DNA from: an uncultured Eubacteriales bacterium
GTDB lineage: Bacteria; Bacillota_A; Clostridia; Christensenellales; Aristaeellaceae
NCBI GenBank assembly: GCA_902775835.1
Contig: CACYNZ010000149.1
Span: 1 to 8,848 of the forward strand
Direction of reading: 5' to 3'
Length of the DNA: 8,848 nucleotides
Position numbers and translations under genes: made by a program. The notes beneath the pieces are model-generated. The model worked only from the letters and a program-made list of their open reading frames with translations. It made no database searches and was not told where the DNA came from. The stretch's first letter is position 1, and every line of letters starts with the position of its first letter. This document shows, piece by piece, positions 1-4,826 of this stretch.

Positions 1-527
1 GTGACATGGGACGGGAACACCTTCGGCGGGAAGCGGAAGAGTTCGTCCAGAGGCTTCAGTGCCGAGCAGATGGAGAACACCAGGGGGAACACCATTGCCA
101 CAGCGAGAATCAGCATCAGCAGGTAGATTCCAAGATCGCCCCAGAAGGAACGGTTGGGCTTGCGGCGCTTGGGATGCGCGAGCTTGACCAGCATGAAGCC
201 GGCGTAGATGACTGCCAGGACCACGGTGATAAACCGGATCAGAATAAACGTGGAGGCAGATGCATCAACCTCGCCCTCGATCTGGCCGGCCACCACCTGT
301 TCATTGTAGGTGTCGATCGCCTGAAGACGAAGATGCGCGAACAGGAACACGCCCGCAAGAATCACAAAGACAATCAGGGAAATGATCAGGAACCGCTTGA
401 CGTTCAGCTTCGGCTTTTCTTCCTCGATCACCAGTTCACCGCGGATCTGGGCCAGGTAGCGCAGCTGCTCAATCCGGTCATTCGTTTCCGGGGGCTTGAT
501 GTGTTGAATCGGCTTTTTCGAACTCAT
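1..527 (-). CDS. MalG-type sugar ABC transporter permease with extended N-terminus (partial, cut by left edge)
   Basis: This is the second inner-membrane permease of the importer; by family, such subunits pair with a MalF-type partner to form the sugar channel. Only the first 175 residues are visible. A charged cytoplasmic start is followed by a hydrophobic helix at about 44-66, a polar loop, a second helix at about 94-116, and a basic stretch (HPKRRKP, 118-124). The part resembling an ordinary MalG N-terminus begins near 130: a helix (about 132-156), then SALKPLDELFRFPPKVFP (155-172), matching the usual SLK..EE.F..PP..P signature after the first family helix. The EAA loop lies beyond the edge. 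The ATG (525-527) overlaps the TGA of the upstream permease as ATGA and has a purine-rich GGAAGG site 7 nt upstream (535-540), so translational coupling is likely. The extra two-helix N-terminus of about 130 residues is longer than in standard MalG proteins. The assignment to the permease family is firm, but the sugar is unknown. Confidence 0.86.
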   Translation of the reverse strand, partial: MSSKKPIQHIKPPETNDRIEQLRYLAQIRGELVIEEEKPKLNVKRFLIISLIVFVILAGVFLFAHLRLQAIDTYNEQVVAGQIEGEVDASASTFILIRFITVVLAVIYAGFMLVKLAHPKRRKPNRSFWGDLGIYLLMLILAVAMVFPLVFSICSALKPLDELFRFPPKVFPSHV

Positions 528-1462
528 GTGCCCACCTTCCTCAATGCAGTCTGAATTACTTTGTTGCACAGAATCATGACCAGGAACAGAACTGTGGCGA
601 TGGCTGAGGCATAACCCATTTCAAAACGTGAGAAGCCATAGTCAAACAGATGTGTGACGATGGTGCGGGCAGCGTAGTCCGTGGACGGATATCCGGCCAG
701 GGCACGCGGCACGTCGCATACGTTGAAAGCCTGGGTGATGGCCATCACGGCACCGAAGAGAAGCATGGGCTTCATGCTCGGAAGCGTAATGTAGTACAGT
801 TCCTGCCAGCGGTTGCGGATGCCGTCCACATAACCGGCTTCATACATGGAGCGGTCCACGCCCTGAAGGCCGGCCACGAAGGAAAGGAAGCCGGTGCCCA
901 TGCTCATCCACAGAATGACCACGATGATCACGGGGAGAATGTATCTCGGATCCGTCAGCCAGAGCAGCGGCGCATCGATGAGGCCGAACTGCAGAAGGAA
1001 GGAGTTCAGATAGCCATAGGCATCTCCACGGAATATGATGGAGAAGATATAGAAGGCATTGGCTGCAATTGAGGGGGCATAGAATACCACCACGGCAATG
1101 GTGCGCAGCCACCTGGGAAGCTCATTGATGAACCAGGCAAACAGGAATGAAAGAATGTATCCGATGGGGCCTGTAATCACGGCTATGACGAAGGTGTTCT
1201 TCACAGCCGTCAGGAAAACCTCATCCTGGAGAATCAGGTTGATGTAGTTCTGGAATCCGATGAAGCGCGCCGGTTCCAGAATATTGTAGTAGGTAAAACT
1301 GTAATAGATCGATGTACAGATGGGAAGAATGAAGAAAGCCAGGAAAAGCGCGGCATAGGGCAGCAGAAACAGATAGCAGACTTTCATCTTCTTTGCCTTG
1401 GCCCAGCCATACTTCATGTTCTCACGTTTCATCTTCCAGTATTTCTGCATGGTTGACTCCAT
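524..1462 (-). CDS. MalF-type sugar ABC transporter permease (CUT1 family)
   Basis: This 312-residue inner-membrane permease is of the binding-protein-dependent sugar importer type. A basic, Lys-rich cytoplasmic start leads into membrane helices at about 29-50, 92-112, 120-143, 174-198, 232-248 and 284-305. The EAA signature that docks the ATPase is plain at 208-228: EAG, then DG (213-214), then ITLP (225-228). The segment FIGFQNYINLI (67-77) is typical of the loop after the first helix in this family. The frame is open 25 codons further upstream, but the ATG at 1460-1462 was chosen because a GGGAGGG site sits 7 nt before it (1470-1476) and the longer start would run into the upstream gene. 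A second ATG four codons on is a minor alternative. The gene follows the solute-binding protein by 25 nt and overlaps the next permease by 4 nt, so the three form one operon. Substrate is not readable from sequence; an oligosaccharide is the likely class. Confidence 0.95.
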   Translation of the reverse strand: MESTMQKYWKMKRENMKYGWAKAKKMKVCYLFLLPYAALFLAFFILPICTSIYYSFTYYNILEPARFIGFQNYINLILQDEVFLTAVKNTFVIAVITGPIGYILSFLFAWFINELPRWLRTIAVVVFYAPSIAANAFYIFSIIFRGDAYGYLNSFLLQFGLIDAPLLWLTDPRYILPVIIVVILWMSMGTGFLSFVAGLQGVDRSMYEAGYVDGIRNRWQELYYITLPSMKPMLLFGAVMAITQAFNVCDVPRALAGYPSTDYAARTIVTHLFDYGFSRFEMGYASAIATVLFLVMILCNKVIQTALRKVGT

Positions 1463-1469
1463 ATGTTTT

Positions 1470-1476
1470 CCCTCCC
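1470..1476 (-). promoter_or_regulatory. Ribosome binding site deciding the MalF-type permease start
   Basis: GGGAGGG on the minus strand, 7 nt before the ATG at 1460-1462. It sits in the 25-nt gap after the solute-binding protein stop. It favours the 312-residue product over the 337-residue open frame, whose extra codons would overlap the upstream gene. Confidence 0.85.
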
Positions 1477-1487
1477 TTCTCCTTTCC

Positions 1488-4382
1488 TCAATCCACCGGC
1501 AGGTTGAATTCCCTGCGCTTGACCTTGATTTCCTCATTGATCGTCTTGGAATACATCAGCAGCGTCTCTCTGGCATCATCCTTGTCATTGATGACGCGGC
1601 GGATCGCGTTGGTCATATGTCTTGTGGTGGAATATCCACCGGCGATCTCGCGGAAGCCCACGGTCTGTGCCATCTGCTCCTTGAGCACGGACAGCTGAGC
1701 AGCACTCCATGCCAGCTGATCCAGCGCCTCACGGTTGGCTGTGGTATAGCGGGCAGAGGAGCCGAGCACGCTTTCGATCTCGCGTCCGAAACGGACCTGA
1801 GCCTCGCTGCTGGTCCACCACTTGAGGAACTCCCAGCTGTTCTTCTTGACCTGTTCATTGTCTGTGGCAATGATCATGCAGCAGAGACCCGCGCAGTGCA
1901 CGGAACGGTCCAGGGTTTCCTTCCCGTCCGCGCCTGCTTTCATGGTTCCGGGGAACAGGGTGAAATCCCAGAGGCCGCGGATTTCCGGAGCGGACACGGT
2001 CAGGGTATTGTAGACGGAATAGGGTGCCACGCCGATCGGCATTTCGCCGGAACGGAAGCGGCTTACGAAGTCATACACGGTGGGAAGTCCATAGTCATTG
2101 TACAGGGAGGTATACAGCTTGAACGCGTTCACGCCGTTTTCACTGTCAATGCAGGTCTTCTTTCCTTCATCATCATAGATCTGGCCGCCATTCTGGTAGA
2201 TCAAGGAGTTGAGGATCGACAGGTCCGCGCTGGCAATATCCGGATACGGAATGCCCACGGACATGTTGTTGCCCTGAATGGTGGGCAGCATGGCGATCAC
2301 TTCGTCCCAGGTCTGCGGCGGTTTCAGTCCCAGTTCCTCCAGTACGTCCTCGCGGTAGAAGAGCACGGAGAATTCCTGGGTTTCCGGAAGCGCGTACACG
2401 CCTCCGTCATAGATCATGGGTGTCATGGCACTGTCATAGAAGGGTGCCACCACCTGCTCGTAGTCCGGGAACTGCGTCAGGTCTTCCACGGCATGACGCA
2501 TGGCATAGTTCACAGGGAACCAGGAGCCCACGGACAGGACCACGTCCGGCCCGTTGCCGGCCACCACGGCGGTCAGCAGCGTGTCCGCCACCACCAGTTT
2601 TACGTTGGCGTGGATGCCGGTATTGGGGGTAAATGTATCGTCCACCATGGTCTTGAGGATGGTGGACTGGTCACGGCCGGTCACAATCCAGACCTCGATC
2701 AGGTCATCGGTTTCATTTTCTTCGAACTTGTCGCCGATGGAGTTGTAATCCACAAAGTAGGAAGCCACGCAGGAGCGGATTTCGTGCAGCGCCTTGGCCA
2801 GGAAGCCGTCCCTGGTGGAGGGAAGTTTGGCGCCGTCGCCGGAAATCACGATCATGTCAATGTCCAGCTTGGTTTCCGCCATATTCTGCATGGCCGTGCC
2901 AAGGCTGGTAATGTTATCCTTGAAATTGCCGAACGACTGGGTGATCCGTTCCTCGTGGTTCACAAACCCTTCCAGCTGCACGGCAAGGGTCTGGGCCACG
3001 GCCACACGGTCGCTCTTCTGACCCGTGATGGCCACCGTGTCATCCACAATCTTGTAGAGCCGCTTGCCGGCAAGATCCATGGCCGTTTTCACGTCCGGAT
3101 AAATCTTGAACAGATTGTAATCGCGGAAACGGTCCGGGTTCACGCCTGTGAGCACGAGAATCTTGCGGTAGATCTGGTTCAGCTCAAAGATGGAATCCTC
3201 CAGGCGCTCCAGCACCGGGCCCATGCCGCCCAGTGTTGCTTCCAGGCGCACGGTGTGATGTCCCTTGGTCAGGTAGAACTGGAACGGCTTGCCGCTTTCA
3301 TCGCACAGTGTGCGCATATCCCAGGAAGTGTTGTAGTCAAAGGTCAGAGTCTCCACTTCCGAGAAAGGCGCCTCACCGTCCAGATAGAAATTCCGGCAGG
3401 ACAGGGATCCGCGCTGATACGCCTGACGGGCCTTGATGGAAATGTTATACAGGCCGTCCTCTTCAATATCGAATCCCCATTCAATCCACTGGCCCGCATT
3501 GTTCCACGGATCGCCGCCGATATAGTTCATGATGGTGTTGGTGACGGAATACGGCACCGTGCTGGGTGAAGACCGGTCATAGCGCGCATACAGCGAAGGC
3601 GAGGAGCGCAGCGTGGAATCTTCGCCCTGGATGATCTGCCTGTAATCGGCGGATGCAGCGGAGACGCCCGCAGGAATGCTTTCTTTGTACTCAGCATAGG
3701 AGCGCACCTTTGTGCTCGGCACCAGGGTGATTCCGCGAATGATCATGGGCTCGTTGACCGCCTTCAGGCTCAGCGTGCTTTCGCCCGCGTCAAAATAGAA
3801 CTGATAAGGCTCAGTCTCATAGCCCATGTCGTCCTTGCAGTACACCTGCTGCCAGTCAAACACTTCCACCTGCGAAGGCCGGATATCATTGCCCTGGTTA
3901 TCCTGCCTCACCGGTCCCGCGTTGGTCCAGAGCCGTGAAAAGCAGAGCTGGGACGCACCCGAAAAAGGAAGACTGCCATTGATGTACAGCTCCCGCTCCA
4001 TATCCACGCCGCGGCTGTTCACTGTCAGATAGTCCAGAAGAATCCGGTACATACCGGCTTCCGGGACATCGACATGCCAAGTCACAGTGGACCCGTCTGG
4101 TGTGAAGACACTGTCCGGATGATCTGCATCCACATGCGCGTCACCCTCAAACGCAAGTACGTCCACTGCAATGGACTGCGTGCCTGACGGTGCATCGCTG
4201 TGTGCGGACAGATACTTTTCATAGGTATCTGTTCTTCCGATCTCTCCGACGTTTTGGCTCAGATCCACGCCCTCATACTTCTGCTGAAAGTTGTCCGGGC
4301 CTTTTCCGAGGATCACGATCAGAACGATCACTGCACAGACAGCCAGAACCCCCAGGATTTTTCCAAGTTTCTTCTTGCGCAT
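1488..4382 (-). CDS. Large membrane-anchored extracellular solute-binding protein with duplicated beta-sandwich domains
   Basis: This is the ligand-capturing protein of the ABC importer, 964 residues, about twice the usual 400-450. A basic start and one hydrophobic helix (about 8-26) form a signal anchor. Its Cys16 lies mid-helix in LAVC, a poor lipobox. Two related beta-rich domains follow, at about 70-222 and 250-385. Both contain a G.YxI strand (110 and 310), a YI/LDG/NG..PFS turn (133-141, 333-341) and a YQFYF/FQFYL strand near the end (193-197, 367-371). A helical segment (about 390-555) leads to a binding-protein core (about 560-950). Core landmarks are GPDVVLSVGSW (611-621), VYALPETQEFSVLFYREDVLEELG (662-685), PQTWDEV (689-695), GLWDFTLFPGT (803-813) and WEFLKWWTSSEAQ (850-862). 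The ATG at 4380-4382 has GGGAGAGG 8 nt upstream (4391-4398); an in-frame TTG extension to 4496 lacks such a site. A sigma-A promoter lies upstream and permeases follow. A glycan-binding role for the extra domains is inference. Confidence 0.92.
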   Translation of the reverse strand: MRKKKLGKILGVLAVCAVIVLIVILGKGPDNFQQKYEGVDLSQNVGEIGRTDTYEKYLSAHSDAPSGTQSIAVDVLAFEGDAHVDADHPDSVFTPDGSTVTWHVDVPEAGMYRILLDYLTVNSRGVDMERELYINGSLPFSGASQLCFSRLWTNAGPVRQDNQGNDIRPSQVEVFDWQQVYCKDDMGYETEPYQFYFDAGESTLSLKAVNEPMIIRGITLVPSTKVRSYAEYKESIPAGVSAASADYRQIIQGEDSTLRSSPSLYARYDRSSPSTVPYSVTNTIMNYIGGDPWNNAGQWIEWGFDIEEDGLYNISIKARQAYQRGSLSCRNFYLDGEAPFSEVETLTFDYNTSWDMRTLCDESGKPFQFYLTKGHHTVRLEATLGGMGPVLERLEDSIFELNQIYRKILVLTGVNPDRFRDYNLFKIYPDVKTAMDLAGKRLYKIVDDTVAITGQKSDRVAVAQTLAVQLEGFVNHEERITQSFGNFKDNITSLGTAMQNMAETKLDIDMIVISGDGAKLPSTRDGFLAKALHEIRSCVASYFVDYNSIGDKFEENETDDLIEVWIVTGRDQSTILKTMVDDTFTPNTGIHANVKLVVADTLLTAVVAGNGPDVVLSVGSWFPVNYAMRHAVEDLTQFPDYEQVVAPFYDSAMTPMIYDGGVYALPETQEFSVLFYREDVLEELGLKPPQTWDEVIAMLPTIQGNNMSVGIPYPDIASADLSILNSLIYQNGGQIYDDEGKKTCIDSENGVNAFKLYTSLYNDYGLPTVYDFVSRFRSGEMPIGVAPYSVYNTLTVSAPEIRGLWDFTLFPGTMKAGADGKETLDRSVHCAGLCCMIIATDNEQVKKNSWEFLKWWTSSEAQVRFGREIESVLGSSARYTTANREALDQLAWSAAQLSVLKEQMAQTVGFREIAGGYSTTRHMTNAIRRVINDKDDARETLLMYSKTINEEIKVKRREFNLPVD
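3234..3635 (-). other. Domain: second beta-sandwich-like repeat of the solute-binding protein
   Basis: Residues about 250-383 of the binding protein repeat the pattern of the first domain: IEWGFDIEEDGLYNISIKA (300-318), RNFYLDGEAPFSEVETLTF (330-348) and FQFYLTKGHHTVRLEAT (367-383). It opens with IIQGEDST (250-257), similar to the start of many Trp- and Tyr-rich glycan-binding modules. The duplication is seen directly; ligand binding is inferred only. Confidence 0.6.
3717..4175 (-). other. Domain: first beta-sandwich-like (possible carbohydrate-binding) repeat of the solute-binding protein
   Basis: Residues about 70-222 of the binding protein alternate short beta-like strands with Gly/Asp turns: TVTWHVDVPEAGMYRILLDY (99-118), RELYINGSLPF (130-140), YQFYFDAGESTLSLKAV (193-209) and a closing strand ending ITLVP (218-222). 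The same landmarks recur in the same order in the next 185 residues. This layout resembles jelly-roll carbohydrate-binding modules, but I cannot assign a named family by eye. Confidence 0.6.
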
Positions 4383-4390
4383 TGACCTGA

Positions 4391-4398
4391 CCTCTCCC
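4391..4398 (-). promoter_or_regulatory. Ribosome binding site deciding the solute-binding protein start
   Basis: GGGAGAGG on the minus strand, 8 nt before the ATG at 4380-4382. It is the only good Shine-Dalgarno match before any in-frame start: the ATG at 4398-4400 has its AAGG directly abutting, and the TTG at 4494-4496 has none. The chosen start also places the basic-then-hydrophobic signal anchor at the very N-terminus, as expected. Confidence 0.85.
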
Positions 4399-4513
4399 AT
4401 CCTTGAAAATGTATTATTGTATACCCTGATGAAGAAATGATAGAAAACAATGGAACACAAAAGAACTCCGGCAGATGCATTCCTGGTTTTCCGCAACGTA
4501 GTTTAGCCTAATT

Positions 4514-4542
4514 ATTTTAACTCAGGTATTCTGCAGTGTCAA
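4514..4542 (-). promoter_or_regulatory. Sigma-A promoter of the sugar importer operon
   Basis: On the minus strand the -35 box is TTGACA (4542-4537, perfect consensus), followed by a 17-nt spacer and the -10 box TAAAAT (4519-4514, five of six). Start of transcription is expected near 4507-4509, giving an untranslated leader of about 125 nt before the ATG at 4382. It lies downstream of both terminators of the preceding operon, so the importer has its own control. Confidence 0.85.
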
Positions 4543-4549
4543 TTAAACC

Positions 4550-4569
4550 GAAAACCTGCTCCGGTTTTC
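4550..4569 (-). repeat. Inverted repeat just upstream of the importer -35 box (possible operator)
   Basis: GAAAACC (4550-4556) and GGTTTTC (4563-4569) are perfect 7-bp arms around a 6-nt centre. The repeat ends 8 bp upstream of the -35 hexamer, a position suited to an activator or repressor of the sugar operon. It could instead be a weak hairpin. It does not fit the usual CcpA site centre, and no regulator gene is visible nearby. Confidence 0.4.
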
Positions 4570-4610
4570 AGCCGGATACGGACAACAAATGATCAGTCTC
4601 CCCGGATTTT

Positions 4611-4664
4611 ATGGGAAATATTGGTATCATGATATGTGTTTTTTGCTCAAATTCCCATATCATG
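4611..4664. repeat. Overlapping inverted repeats built on TATCATG
   Basis: Two arm pairs share bases. CATGATATG (4628-4636) pairs with CATATCATG (4656-4664), 9 bp with a 19-nt spacer. ATGGGAA (4611-4617) pairs with TTCCCAT (4652-4658). They overlap at 4656-4658 and so cannot both form at once. The heptamer TATCATG occurs three times (4625-4631, its complement at 4628-4634, and 4658-4664), the first two forming a 10-bp perfect palindrome. This may be a multi-site protein target or an alternating RNA hairpin; neither is proven. Confidence 0.45.
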
Positions 4665-4711
4665 TCCCGACCTGAAGACCGCTTAAACACGTTTCATGTT
4701 CGAAATAACGG

Positions 4712-4746
4712 AAAAAGCACAGAGGATGTCCCGCATACCTCTGTGC
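4712..4746 (-). terminator. Intrinsic terminator, second of a tandem pair after the VanW-family gene
   Basis: Read on the minus strand: GCACAGAGG, a 12-nt loop, then CCTCTGTGC, a perfect 9-bp stem (4746-4738 with 4725-4717) followed by five Ts (4716-4712). Three more base pairs can form inside the loop across a one-base bulge. This is stronger in stem length and T-run than the hairpin before it. Confidence 0.88.
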
Positions 4747-4787
4747 CGCCGAAACCGGATGATAAGCCTCTCAGCTTCACGCATGAG

Positions 4788-4812
4788 AAAAGGACCGGCA
4801 GATACCGGTCCG
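4788..4812 (-). terminator. Intrinsic terminator directly after the VanW-family gene
   Basis: Read on the minus strand: GGACCGG, loop TATCTG, CCGGTCC, then TTTTCTC. The perfect 7-bp GC-rich stem occupies 4811-4805 and 4798-4792, starting 15 nt after the TAG stop. The T-run is short (four), which may be why a second hairpin follows about 40 nt on. Confidence 0.8.
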
Positions 4813-4826
4813 TGTCAGGTTTCTCA

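Larger units (their letters stand above)
4383..4826. other. Intergenic control region between the ftsH-side operon and the importer operon
   Basis: There is no credible gene in these 444 bp, which are visibly richer in A and T than the flanking coding sequence. In transcription order it holds two terminators (4812-4712), a stretch of about 160 bp with the TATCATG inverted repeats, a 7-bp inverted repeat (4550-4569), the importer promoter (4542-4514) and an untranslated leader of about 125 nt. I could not match the leader to any riboswitch class I know. Confidence 0.75.

Noticed and set aside
1398..3569. 723-codon open frame on the plus strand, opposite the solute-binding protein
   Set aside because: It is antisense to a gene with clear family landmarks, its product is His/Gly/Val-rich without a recognisable domain, and I see no ribosome site or promoter. 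Codon bias in GC-rich genes commonly leaves such open antisense frames.
524..4382. Missing ATPase subunit taken as a sign of a broken transporter
   Set aside because: Sugar importers of this class in Gram-positive bacteria often use a shared ATPase encoded elsewhere, and the operon runs off the left edge, so absence here means little.
4416..4444. Second promoter candidate with TACAAT at 4421-4416
   Set aside because: The -10 match is good, but no acceptable -35 box lies 16-18 nt upstream, and the consensus promoter further upstream explains the operon better.
4383..4496. 38-codon in-frame extension of the solute-binding protein starting at TTG
   Set aside because: It has no ribosome site, would start only about a dozen bases after the predicted transcription start, and would bury the signal anchor behind a second hydrophobic stretch.
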